Source: Rheum nobile (Eukaryota > Streptophyta > Magnoliopsida > Caryophyllales > Polygonaceae). From it: a stretch of DNA of 64,000 bases. Both the position numbers and the translations under genes were made by a program. The DNA is taken from contig WOAB01000506.1 in NCBI GenBank assembly GCA_027886185.1, positions 1,178,001 to 1,242,000 on the forward strand, in the 5' to 3' direction. The notes under the pieces were generated by a model, which did not search any database, was not told where the DNA came from, and saw nothing but the letters and a program-made list of their open reading frames with translations. This document shows, in pieces, positions 32,790 through 44,844 of this stretch (position 1 is its first letter; every line of letters begins with the position of its first letter).

Positions 32790-35061
32790 TGTAATACCCC
32801 TCATTTTTAGTAAGGGTATTTGGGTAATTTCCCCAACCCTCGTTCTGTAATCGTGTCGCTTTCAGAGAAGTTTGGATTTTCTGTAACGTGTATGATCTCT
32901 GTAATAATTCCCTGAGTGGTATAAAATACATTTGATGTATTTTCGCGGCTTAGAATATTTGTTTGGGTACAAATATATAATTTCCGGGACTCAAACCCGT
33001 GCTAAATCCTTCCCTGAGCAAGTGGACGCGGAAAAGGGCATTTTCGCGACCGCGGATAAATGGCACTCAGAGACGCTGGGCAATGGAATTTTCCGCGACC
33101 GCGGAATAATGCATGCGTGCGACGCCTCGTCTTCCTCCGTGCCTCGTCGAACGCATCGCCGTCGATCCTCTGAGCTGCCGTCGATCTGGTCGGGGGGCTC
33201 CTCCTCCTTTGGCTATAAATGGGGGCCGAGTTGGAGGGTTTTGGGCATCCGAAAATCAGATATCCCCTCTCTCTCTCTCTCTCTCTCGTGTTCTTCATCG
33301 CCGGAAATTTGTGATGTTGCCAGAGCTCTCGCCGGAAGTTGTGGTGGCCGTGGGGTGGTGCTTTGGAAGCGCGGTGAGGATAGGAGTTGAAGCCCTCTCG
33401 CCCCGAGCCCCGTCGTGTCGTCGCCGGTGATAACTTAGCCGATTTGGGGTCGCCGAGTTCACGGCCGCGACCGCGGACATGAACTGCCGCAACCGCGGAC
33501 GATGTCCAGACGTCCGCGGCCGCGGAATCCAAGCCGTGATCGCGGTTTGCCTTAGCAAACGCGATCGTGGCCTTGGACAAACCGGTCTCGGACGGGACCC
33601 TCGTTCTTTTGGTTCCGTTCGTTTTTCCTTAGATTCATATTATTAATTGTCGAATCTAACCTAGGGTTTCATCATGGGTCGTTGTCGTAGGAATCTGTAA
33701 TTCGATTTCCGTTCCCGTTTCGGACCCAGAAACCCGTCGTCGCTCAATCGTTCGTCTAGACTAAGGCAATTGGCGGTTCGCTCTTGCTTATCATTCCATG
33801 TTTCCATTAATTATCAATTGTTTTTAATTGTTAATTAAATTGGGATGAAGGTTGTTTTCGTTTGGGAACAGTTTTGATAAACGTATGTGATATAAAAAGT
33901 GATATTATAATAGGTTGTATATACTGCTAGAAACAACGCTATTATATATGTTATTACCATAATGGTATTGATGTGGACTATTGTGTGGTTTTAACTGTTT
34001 AGTTAGAACGAGTATTCGTAGGAACGCTATGTACCTTGCGAGGTCTAGTCGTTTCTTTATAACTGGTATTAGGAGGATTTTTCCCTAGTACTTTCTCTGG
34101 TCATGACTGTACCCTTACTCAGGGTAGGTGCACACAGCTGGTGCCGACACTCGGGATTTATCCCCTCCGATATCTCTCGTGTTGAGATGATATATCTGAA
34201 AAGCTTATAACGTAATTGTGCGTTTTGGAATTAAATAAGATAAGTGCGATTATGCCCATAATTAATATACCCTCGGGCGAGGAGTACAACGTGGAAACCG
34301 CCCGGACTTCGATTAAAGTAAGTCCTCCTTCCAAATCTTAATTCGCATTGCGCGGTGAGGTGGGTCGTGGACCCAAATGGTCAAGTCTTTTTAAAAACGC
34401 TTGTGTGAAATTATAACGTTCCCGAACACTTGTCATACTTTCCGATAAGACTCAATCCTTTGGAGTCTTCTCTTCACACGTTTCCCATAAGACTCAATCT
34501 TCCAGAGTCTTCTCGTGATCTTTCTGTTTCGTATATTCCTGTAGAAGTATCAAGGTTTACTATAGTCATCGGCTTTCATTCGAGAAGCGATGGGTCTAAC
34601 CTAATACGACTACTTAGAACCTTTCTGTTTTACCCTTGCATAGTCTTTCATTAGACTAACCAATCGGTTATTTTCCCTTGCATGGTTGGCTGGTGTCATC
34701 CGTCTCATACGGTACATCAGGTAAACTCCCGTTCCGTGAAGGCTAGAATCCGACAATGAAGGCAGATGAAGTTTTTAAGAGTTTTATCAAGGTTGAAGAT
34801 CCTAGGCGTGCGATCGCGTGATCAAGACCCTTATGTTATTTATTTAAGACTTCCGCTGTATTAAACATATTTTGTATTTCTGTTGTATTTGGAATTTACG
34901 GATGTAATCCCGAGACTTTGGTTTCAATAAAGATGATGATATTTCATATTATCAATGTATTTTATGTTTTGTATAAAGTAGTTAAGCCTTGGGTGGCTTC
35001 GGATGTGAAATCTGAGGTCACTGGCGGTAATACTTTCAAGGTGACATTTGGGGGTGTTACA
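32790..35061 (+). repeat. 3' LTR of the Gypsy element (about 2.3 kb)
   Basis: Runs from TGTAATACCCC to GGGGTGTTACA right after the polypurine tract. It contains a TATA box (GGCTATAAATGGG, about 33211), a (CT)n run (about 33263-33287), a CAATAAAG polyadenylation-like site (about 34926) and a set of CpG-rich CCGCGG units. No matching 5' LTR exists upstream, so the element is 5'-truncated or rearranged. Short frames inside it are not genes. Confidence 0.82.
33208..33290 (+). promoter_or_regulatory. Gypsy LTR core promoter region
   Basis: CTATAAATGG is followed about 50 bases later by an uninterrupted CT dinucleotide run, an arrangement common in plant Gypsy LTR promoters. The transcription start is inferred to lie near the CT run. 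Confidence 0.45.
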
Positions 35062-36138
35062 GTACATTTCACCCCTTAGTCCCAATTTACCACATTTTGA
35101 TGTTACCTACAATGATGACCTTGATGCATACAAGTTTTTTAATATTAACTCTGCTAAAGATGGGGTTTGGCAAATAGAAATCTACGCAAGTTTTTCAGTG
35201 AAGGGAAAAAATAACTTTGTTGAGGAGTTTCTTTATAAGAAACCTTGTGTGGAGAATGAATATTGGAAGGAAGTGCATGAAATGAAATTCTCGTTAAGTG
35301 CATCATAGGTTACACAAAGTCAACCTTTTGTCCCGAATTCCATGAGTGAAGGTGAAGAAAATAATGGTGACATGACACATGATTACATAGTACAAGACAA
35401 AATTATACATGATGCAAAGTGATCACTTTGCATGGGTGACATGATAGGAAGCGAGTTAGATAATAAAAGAAAGAGGGTTAAAGTTAAAAAATGGTTTTGT
35501 CAAAAATCAACCCCAACAAACGTTGTCTCAATTAAGTAGTGGCGATGAAGAAGTAATAGTGTTTGCAATGAAGCATAGGGGTCACAACCTAGTTGTACTT
35601 GCCGATGTCGATGAAGTAAATGAAAATGTAGACGGTGAAGATGTCAACCTCGGAGATGGTTTAGCGGGCCATCCTTGGAATTGAGAATGTAGGGGATGGT
35701 CAAACATGGAATGACGGTGCAGAAGGCGAAGCTGTTGTGGAGAAGGGTATTGATTCCCAACTTTTTACTAATGTAGATAAGGCGGAACAAAAGTATTATC
35801 GATCGATGGATAAAGAATATGAATGGGCTATGTTTTAGGATGTAGAAGTTGATGATAGGGCTGGTAGGATTAGAAAAATAAGTGTTGGAGATTTTTTTAA
35901 TACAAAGAAGGAGTTGAATGATGTGTTAACAATAATAGCTTTGTAGGGTTGTTTCCAACTAAATGTACAGAAGTCTGATAAAAAGACTTATGTAGTACGA
36001 TGCGTCGACACGTTTTGCACATTTAGCTGGCGTGGTTCAATATATCGTAAAATGAGATGTTATGGTTTGAAAGTTTTTTGGAACCCATAGTTGCGGATTG
36101 TGGTATAGACATGACCACAACAAACATGCCACTACATC
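35062..36138 (+). pseudogene. MuDR-type MULE transposase N-terminal relic
   Basis: Translation with stops gives a region of MuDR N-terminal character. An acidic linker is followed by FFNTKKELNDVLTIIAL, CFQLNVQKSDKKTYVVRC and CTFSWRGSIYRKM, matching the MuDR DNA-binding domain (PF03108-like). Several TAG/TAA codons break it. The Gypsy LTR abuts its left side and an hAT MITE its right side, so only this part survives. It is a different family from the FAR1-type transposase at 55-58 kb. Confidence 0.7.
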
Positions 36139-37001
36139 TAGGGGTGAGCAAAAGTATCTGATCCGGCCGACCCGATCCGATAACCCGCCAATCCGAACCC
36201 TAAAAGTCTGTATCCGAAAACATCCGTTTAATTTATCCGAATCCGATCCGATCCGAGTGAATTTTTCGGATACTTGGACCGGATACGGATCGAAATATTT
36301 TGCTTACCGGATATCCGAGAATCTGGTACTATTAATATATAATATATATATGTTTTTATAACTTATATACAATGTTTAATTAGTTTAGATGATCTCAAAA
36401 TGGTACTTGTACATTTTTAAGTAATTAAACCACTTCAATTCTCCAATACAACATTCCTTATTTTTTTCCTAATAATAAAAAAACAACCTTGATTATTATA
36501 CTTATAAAATTAAAACCCTAAATCATGTACTAATTTTCGCATCACTAAGCAGAGCAAATATGTTTTTTTTGTCAAGACTGAGTGTTCATCATTGAATTGA
36601 ACTTTGATTATATAAGTTAAAGCTACAACTTTATATATACTTGTTAATTCCTCTTGTTAAATAATATATACGTTTATGGTTCTCAATCTGAAAAGGTTGA
36701 CAAGTTTAATTATTTGAAAAAATTACAAGGACTTGCAAATGGTGTTGATGTTTGACATTTAGTTTGCACTTTACGGATTGTTAGTTTTGATTGAATTAAA
36801 AAAAATTGATCTAATTTTTAATAGGTTTTCTAGTAACCGGATAATTTGGATATCCGAGTCGAATATCCGATCCGATCCGGATAATATTTACCGGATATCC
36901 GGTCCGAAACGGACCAGATACGGATATGAGTTTTGTAAATATTTTTTACCGAATATCCGACATACCGGACCGGATTAGATATAGCCGTTTGCTCACCCCT
37001 A
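36139..37001. mobile_element. hAT MITE with CCGGATATCCGG-rich ends
   Basis: Perfect 14-bp inverted termini TAGGGGTGAGCAAA are identical to those of the element at 59474. Subterminal DNA on both sides is packed with GATCCGGATATCCG words. The target duplication is degraded (ACTACATC against TGTACATC with one extra base). It carries no transposase. Confidence 0.82.
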
Positions 37002-38640
37002 GTGTACATCCATAATTGTTGAAAAAAATACTTCCAATGTAAAACATTTAGTTAGTTAAGGTGTAATGTATTATTCTAATGTTATTATTGCGTTTTTTTG
37101 GTTACGGAATGTGGAAACTTTGTTTTTTGTTTGACAAGTTTGGAGGTCGCAAAGAAGCCCTAAGGGCCAGAGAAATACAAACCACCATGAAAGATATGAG
37201 AATTGATACCAATTATTATAAAGAAAATCGAGCACGCTTTACAGAGGAAGACAAAATATGAGGTACTATTGAGGAAAGTTATAGTCAAATGCACTCTTAG
37301 TTGTGCATGTAGGAAAAGTTAAATCCTGGCTTGCACACAACTATTGACATAGATTTCAACATTCGTTTCAAATATGTCTTCTGGTTCTTGGGTGCGTAGA
37401 TAAGGGCACTTTCACAATTGAGGAAGGTATGTTTCTTTTATTAAACCTATTACGCTTTCAGGAAAATAGAACAACTATGACATAATATGCACCATTTCAT
37501 ACAAGACAAGATAAATATGCATGTATGACAAGATATATTTACAACTCTTCTTTTCTCAATAATTATGAGCTCTATTACGCCGTTCCACTTCCTTTTGCCA
37601 CCAACTTCCTTAGATTTGAATTCTTATGAGCTCTTTAAATTGGCATAGAATTTCTAGGGTTTTTTCGAAGTGCTAACTTCGATGGCGTTTTACAATATTG
37701 TATTTTATAAGCAAACAAGTATGATGCTAATTTTACAAATCCTAAATTAGTCATTTTTTGTGTAAATTTTGATTTTATGGATGGTTTGTGAACATTATCC
37801 TATTTTGCATATGGTTTTGTGTAAGTAAATTTGTTTAACTTCACCACCGAAAGAAAAATTTGTTTGAAACAAAATAAAATGTACAAAAAAATAAGGAATT
37901 GACCTAACCCTTACATAGTGACAATGTTGTCACACAATTTTTTTATTTGAGTGATGGTTTTAAAAAAAATCCCTAAAACATGTGATTTTGTGAATTTTGC
38001 TTAGGTAATTTATGATCATTATGTATTTTCCACATGATTTGTGTGATTTTTATTTTTTGTAGTGTTTCTGTAGAAGCACTTTATTTTATGAGTGTGTTTG
38101 TACACTCTTTGCTAAACATAAAAGGGCTCCATAAATTTTGAAATTTAAGCATGCAGACGTATAAGTGGAAGAGGGTCGTGTCGCTTAAATAAAGCAGTGA
38201 GTTAAGTAAATAACCTTTTGACAAACTTTTTTTTAAACTAATGGACCCTTAGTAAAAATGGACCTCTCTCTCTCTCTCTAAATTCTACTCCCTACCCCCT
38301 AAACCCTACCTCTTAAACCCTTAAAAACTAGTAGGGGTCTATTTTATTAATTGAAAACTCTTAAAGGGTCAATGTGCCCAAAACCCTCTAAATAAAGTAT
38401 GTATAACTTCGCCATGTCGAGTTGTGGGCTTTTGGGCCGTGGCAAGAAAGGCCGACTACCGCACCAGAGCCCAGAGGTAATAAAATTGCAATCTTGGCGA
38501 CAATTAGGCTGAAAACCAAATAATTTGCCTACAAACTTCAAGTAATCGAGGAGAAAAACCATGTGAAAGATACAAACAATTTTTCACACATATTGATTAG
38601 TGATTACTAAACAGCAAAAAAGGCTTATGTGACAAAGGCT
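37002..38640. other. Intergenic DNA with a short unidentified coding-like stretch
   Basis: At about 37130-37260 a plus-strand frame reads FGGRKEALRAREIQTTMKDM and onward to a stop. It looks protein-like (charged, helical), but I do not recognise it. It could be a further piece of the broken MULE transposase upstream. The rest is AT-rich, with a (CT)n run near 38260 and a short telomere-like CCCTAAACCCTA patch near 38295. Confidence 0.4.
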
Positions 38641-38870
38641 TAGAGCATCTATAATGGTGGTACTCAAAATATCTTAAGCTATTTTTAAAAAGAAAAATAA
38701 AATGTTAGATTTTTTTTAAAAACCAATGTAATTATATGAGGAGGGTACCATATGCAAGAGACTCATTTATTGATTCAATCAAAATTTCTGACATTTTTTT
38801 AATTTATTTTTAAAATTACATAAGAAACTCATATACAATACATCAATACCACCATTAAAGATGGTTTTAG
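38641..38870. mobile_element. Short MITE with ATGGTGGTA inverted ends
   Basis: GCATCTATAATGGTGGTACT at the left matches, reversed, AATACCACCATTAAAGATGG at the right. Flanks TTAG and TTTTAG may include the target. About 230 bp, AT-rich and non-coding. Confidence 0.65.
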
Positions 38871-39336
38871 TAATTAATCTGATGTTTAGTTGGTAATCTA
38901 AGCTTAGTTGGTGATCAACATTTCTTGATAGGTAAGTCACGAGTTGGATTCCGTTTTCCTCGCTAAGTGCCCTAGTGCTTATTATGGATAATAAAAAGTT
39001 AATTTGAATTTTAGTTTCTTCTAACGTGGGGTTGAGTTAGAATAGAATTATGGTAATTATAAGTTTCACGTGTGAGTACTAATTATTATGATCATATTCA
39101 ATGGAAACCTGGCATGTTTCATAGCTTTTGGGCTCGTTTTGTTTTGAGTATGTAGATTTCGAATGGAAAGAATATCAAGTTTGAATTGTTTGAGGCATGG
39201 CATAATATAACTTAATTCCTTTAAAAAAAAGGTTTTGCATAACTTCTTTTATTAAGCTAACTAAATCACTTCATGAAATTTTAGTTTTTATATAAGGAGA
39301 TTGCATTATATAGTACAAATATTCAGAGAAATTGCG
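38871..39336. other. AT-rich intergenic DNA left of the MULE
   Basis: No gene or repeat is recognised apart from the (AT)n tract at its right edge, where the large MULE begins. Confidence 0.4.
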
Positions 39337-39351
39337 ATATATATATATATA

Positions 39352-40276
39352 GAAGGAGCATCATATAAAAACAAAAATACAAGAAAGAACTGAGAAAAAA
39401 GGTGGACCGTTGATCAGAAATGAATCGGATGGCTGGGATGTGTGCGATTGGGGGAGGCAGTTTTTAATTACAAATCCACTCTCCTTTTTAGACTTACATT
39501 ACACGTGCGGCTCTGTATCTTCCTGATCAAATTTGCACGGAATTTGAACCGCCATTTTCACTCCTTTTTCCGATTCTCTCCATCTCGCTCTCGAGTCTTC
39601 TCCATCTCGCTCTCGATTCTTCACCATTTTCAGTCCTTTTTCGACGTTTCACCACGCCTCTCTCGAAGACAACGACTACTCTGCATTTGTCTACTGATTC
39701 CGGCAGCAAATGAGTTGAAGTTCCGGTCACTCAAAAACCGATGAAACCCTAAATTACTCGATTTCCACTTTTTCTGTAGTTTTGCGCATCTTATCATGCT
39801 AATATCCTTTCGAATATGTGTTGTTAAGATGTTTCCATGGCCAAAGAAGCCAAATCTGTGTTATTTTTGGGGAAACGTGTACGGTGTTTTGTGTTTTTAT
39901 GTGATTTCCCCCCTCCGACGATGTTTTAGTTGGTCTATTGAGTGATATGGTGTTAACTTTACCGATATCTTCAGATTTGGCTTAATGTGTGCTTTGGATG
40001 TCGAGTAAAGAGTTTGTTATTTTCCATCAACGTTTTAAATGATATCCATGAACATTTGTACTGATGTCGATGAACATGGATGTAAAAGGCCGGAAAGAGT
40101 TGAGAGGAAAAGTCCATGAACTGTTATTCAAGTATCCTTGAACTAATTGTTTACTGTCCATGAACAAACTTGAGTGTACATGTGTTGTATCACCTATGTT
40201 CATTGTTTTGAATCTTTCTGTTTACTGGTTTTCAGTTCTTTTTAACTATGATGTTAATTTTTTCCTTTTGTTATAG
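39352..40276 (+). promoter_or_regulatory. Left end of MULE: promoter and leader of the Ulp1-like gene
   Basis: Non-coding. A CT-rich stretch with a 20-bp direct repeat (CCATCTCGCTCTCGA, about 39580-39625) looks like a 5' leader. It is followed by what seems an intron ending TTGTTATAG at 40276. CATGAAC words occur at 40047, 40115 and 40159. No frame is conserved. Confidence 0.45.
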
Positions 40277-43200
40277 ATCTTAAAATCGAGTTCCGTTGTC
40301 AATTGGGGTTTCTGGAAGTATGTCCTCTACCGGTGATAGTGACTCAAATGAGTCGAGTGATGTTTCTGGAAGTAGTTCTTCTAGCAGTGATAAATACTCT
40401 CCTACAACTAGTGCTTACGAAACTGCGTCTTTAAGTAATGATTCTGAGGATGGTGGTTCCAGTGGTGATATACTCATTTCTTTTGTGTTGTTCTTTATTC
40501 ATTTGTTGTGTTTTTTTTACCATCTTTCAATTGCTGATAATAAACTTGGTGTGTTGTGTTTTTGTTGTTGTAGCTGAGAGACGAATGAAATCAAAGAACT
40601 CAACAAATGCTTTGGCATTGGCAGTCGTGGTTAACAAAGATAAAAAGAGTAATTTAACTGTCCTTTCAAAGTTATGGTCGAGAAGAATGGAGTTTCAGTT
40701 CTTGTGGAAAGCTGTCAAAATGGAGTTTCAGTTCTTGTGGAAAGTTGCTGGATGAATCAAAGTTCAAAGCAGATCCTGCTGTTGTCAGTGCCTGGAAATC
40801 TCAGTTCATGGTTGAGAAGAATGGAGTTTCAGTTCTTAAGACCAAAATCACTCCTAGTGATGTCTGTGCAACCATGATTGCTTGTGATGAAACCAAGAAG
40901 GACATGTTTTTAATAAACCTTCTAGTTTTGGTCAACTCACTTCTTGTGGAAAGCTGTCTAAATGGTGATGTGAACACTAAGATGTTGAGGTTTTTGGGTG
41001 ATCTGAATCTTGCTAAGAAGTTTAATTGGTGTGAGTACACCATTCGCACACTTATTCAGCTTAAGAAGAAATAAAAAGATCCACATTACTTCAAGGGTCC
41101 AATTCTATTGTTGTTGGTAAATTCTTGTTCATCTGATCTAACTTTTTATGCATTTTATTTGTCATTCATCCACACTTGTTATTTACAGTTCATAATGTGT
41201 CTGCTTGGAGCTTGTATATGTAGATAGGTTGGTTGTTCTTGGTGTTCCAGAACCTAGGAAAAGTCCTTGTATTCTTTATTGGACCTCAGACAAGTTGACG
41301 GATAGAGAGGAACAAGATGTTGGGTTGGGAGGATTTGGATTAGGGTATGTGAGAGCGAAACCAACTGATCTCCCGGTCTCTAGTGATGATTCGTTAAAAG
41401 AAGATACAATCGATAAGCAATTACCAGTCCACAGAGATGGCTTTAGTTCTTTTGACACTCTCCAGGTACTTTCTATCAAGATTTTGTAGAGCCATGCATA
41501 TTTTACACTTAACTCCATGAACTGTTATGTTTGTTTGTCATGAACATTGTTGTATTGTGATATGGAGTTTCAATTTTTTACGCATGAACATTTCAGTTTT
41601 TTACCTTGAACGTTTCTATATCCCTCCTTGAACATTGTTGCTATCTGTCATTTCTGTTCTATTTACATTGAACTTTTAATTGAATGATTTAACATTTTCT
41701 CTTTTTGTTATTCCAGAAATATATTGCTAGACTTGCTAACTTGGGCAGTCTAATTGTTGAGCATGTGAGGGAGTTCTTGAAGCTTGTTAGTGAGGCCCCA
41801 AAAGAGCTGGTTGATAATGTCACATTCATCAAGATTAATGAAGCTTGTGAGAAGCTTCTGAATGTGAAGTTCCTTTCAGAATCGTAGAGGCAGTCGTCTC
41901 AATCTCAACCTCAAGATAGCCAAGATCGATTCTTCTCTAATATTGCTGTGATTAAATGTATTGAGGAGATTGAAAGAGCGATAATGGTGAAGAACCAGTT
42001 TGAGGAAGGAAATGAGAAATCTACTCAAGTTCATAGATCTAGTCCTCAAGTTGACAGATCTTCTCCTCAACTTCAGAAAGCTAGCCATACTCCTAGAGTT
42101 CGCACTGACTAGGACGGTATCCCAAGCTTCTCACTTGATTTTAGTTCCCCTGACAATGTAGATGCTCTTGGTATTGCCCAGCACTACACACCTGAACTCT
42201 GTGCAAATGATGATCGTGACAAACATATGGACTTGAATGATGGTGATGGTATTGAAAGTGTTGTTGTATTAGATTCTGAGTTTGTTTTTGATCATGCTGA
42301 CAAAGAGAATGACACTTTGGAGGTAAGTTTTAATCTTCCTTAATTTGAACACTTTGTACTTACTTTCATGCTTTTGTAATAAATTGAATGTTTTCTTTCT
42401 TAGGTGGATGATGTTGTTCTTGCTCCTAATGCTCCATCGGAAATTACAAATGAGTTTGAAGGAGGTTATCCAATCTCAGATCTGAATAATGATTCTAATG
42501 AGGTTATTCTCTTTTGTTCTGCTGTATATATTTTCTATACTCAATAATGTAAAAGGTTCATGTTTGCATGAGCTTTAATAGTTGTTGTCCCTGCACACAA
42601 TTGTTCATGAACATATACCCAGTCGTTCATGACCATAAACAGCATTGTTAATTTGGATCTCACTATTTTTGTTAGTAAATACATCAGTTCATCGTCTTGA
42701 TCTAAAACGTTCATTGATTTTACTAAACACCTCAGTTCAGTGATGTAGCTATTATGCTCTTTTCGTATCATTAAATTTATACTTTCTTCCATCTTTGTTT
42801 TTTCATTTTGTAAGATGGTCGAGGTTTCTGCTGCTATTAATGATTTAAGTGACCCAACCATCCACTCTACTGGAATTTGTGATGATGAGGCTGAATTAAG
42901 TTCTTTGTATGAGTCTGCAAAAGATACGAATGAGGTTTATATTTTTGTTCAATGTATTGTTGTAGTGTTGCTCATTGCTTTTGCAATACGTTGATTTTCT
43001 GATCTTTCGATAATATTATATGATAGGCGATGGATCTCGAGCTTACAGCTACCACTCCAGTTGAAGATCATGTTTCACATCTTCCATCTGACACAACTGC
43101 TGACCTTACTTGTAGTTTGGCTGAGCAGTCAAATGTGGTTAGTAATGTGCCTTTTATTCTTATTTGGCTTCACTAGTCCATTGATCTTCTTTCATCTTTT

Positions 43201-43654
43201 ATAATATCATCAATTTTTATTTCTGTAGGTGGTTGTCGATCATGGTGTTGATGTGGAGACAGGGAAGAGTGCGTGTGAGACTGAAGGGGAAGTTAACAAT
43301 GTTGTTTCATGTTTATTGTATTATTTTAGTCTTTCTTATTTGCTATTTTCTGTTATTTAATTAATCTTATATTATAGGCGATGAACATTGAGCTTACTGC
43401 AACCACTCTGGTGCAAGATCCTATTCTACATGTTGCATCTGACTCAGTCCTGAACCCTACATCTAGCTTGATCAAGCAGTCCGTCAAGGTTATGAATGTA
43501 TTTTTATGTTCTTCGTATTCATCATTTTATTTTATTTGGTTGATTTTTTATTTATATACCTTTTTTTTATTGTTTTTTAGTTCGTGTTGTTGAGTTCTGT
43601 AAGCAATGATGATATATTGTCGGCCAAGCTGGATGTTGTTAGTCAGAGTGAAAA
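40277..43654 (+). pseudogene. Ulp1-like MULE gene, 5' exons (DUF1985-like region and acidic linkers)
   Basis: The ATG at 40320 follows an intron-like acceptor. A Ser/Asp-rich N-terminus is followed by an exon from 40574. A conserved plant ULP-gene block ends FNWCEYTIRTLI (to 41074). Next come KDPHYFKGPI, an exon with VYVDRLVV and GGFGLG (41190-41465), a helical exon (41717-42320) and a string of small acidic exons. Splice borders fit GT-AG at about 42322/42403, 42813 and 43026. In-frame stops (41072, 41885, 42110), a one-base shift near 41215 and a 73-nt internal duplication (40674-40746) mark decay. The block order matches proteins that end in a Ulp1/C48 domain. DUF1985 membership is inferred from pattern memory. 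Confidence 0.68.
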
Positions 43655-43671
43655 CACTACAAGAAAAACCG

Positions 43672-44315
43672 TTTTTAGCAACGACTCAAATCGTTGCAAA
43701 AAATACGTAGTCATTGCAATAGGTATTTTTTGCAACGACAAATGTCGTTGCATTGTCGTTGCGGGTAAGTCCGTAGCGATAGTATTTGCATCGACAGTTT
43801 TCGTTGCAAAAAATACCTTTTTTAGCAACGACATTTTAGTTGTTGCAGAATACCTGTCGTTGCAAAATATAATTTCTTCCGTAAGATAGATGATAATCTA
43901 TTGTAACGACATCTGTCGTTGCAAAAGATCTTAATGTTTTGCAACGACTAATGTCGTTGCTATAGCATTTGATTTATTACAACGACATGCATCGTTGCGA
44001 TAAATTAGGATCTATTGTATGATACTCACGATCTATTGCAACGACATCTGTCGTTGCAAAATATCTTAATCTATTGCAACGACATCTGTCGTTGCAAAAG
44101 ATCTTAATCTATTGCAACGACATTAGTCGTTGCTATAGCATTTGATTTTTTGCAACGACATGCATCGTTGCGATAAATTAGGATCTATTGCATGTGATAC
44201 TCACGATCTATTGCAACGACATCTGTCGTTGCAATAAATCAAATGCTATAGCAACTAGTATTGTTGCAATAAATCATGGTCTATCACCTTTTGCAACGAC
44301 AAAACTGTTGTTCTC
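43672..44315. repeat. CACTA subterminal repeats, left end
   Basis: A dozen or more hairpins of the form GCAACGACATCTGTCGTTGC, with variants in the central bases, are spaced roughly every 30-60 bp. Longer direct duplications (GATCTATTGCAACGACATC) lie around 44030-44230. The density falls abruptly after 44315. Confidence 0.92.
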
Positions 44316-44844
44316 ATCCTGCTCAATGTGTTCCATTATATCCAAATATTCCATAAAATTCAATTCAAATATTACAATATTCTTTCATCCTTCTTAATTT
44401 AACCAAAAACAACTTCAACATTCAAATATTCACCCAAGGACCTCTAACATATACATCATTCCATAACTAATAACTAATTCATAACATTTTTGTTCATAAG
44501 TTCCAAAAAACTGCATTTTAGACTTCCATAAACAAACTCCATGTCACGAGGACCAATCTAGCGAATTGCACATTTGTAATGCGAACAAAAACCTGCATTG
44601 TTGATAGGTTCCAAAAACCTGCATCGTAGACACAATTTACATGTTTCATGTAGGAGCTAATTCCGTACATTAGCTAAGTACAAAATCAAACAAAACACAT
44701 CGACAATATTTATCTTCATAGTATTCCACCATGATGCAAACAAGTATATGAAGTAAAATGGAGGAGATAATAAGATACATAAAAAAGACTTAAAATCAAT
44801 ATTTACCTGGTTGTTGTTTACTAGATTCCTCTATTTGCGAGTTG
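44316..44844. other. CACTA internal non-coding DNA after the TNPA-like gene
   Basis: AT-rich DNA between the subterminal array and the stop of the TNPA-like gene, presumably its 3' untranslated region. It contains a loose repeat TCCAAAAA-CTGCAT (about 44500-44620). Confidence 0.5.

Noticed and set aside
33002..33580. 192-codon minus-strand frame and shorter plus-strand frames in the Gypsy LTR
   Set aside because: They fall over the CpG-rich CCGCGG repeats and CT run of an LTR, where stops are rare by composition.
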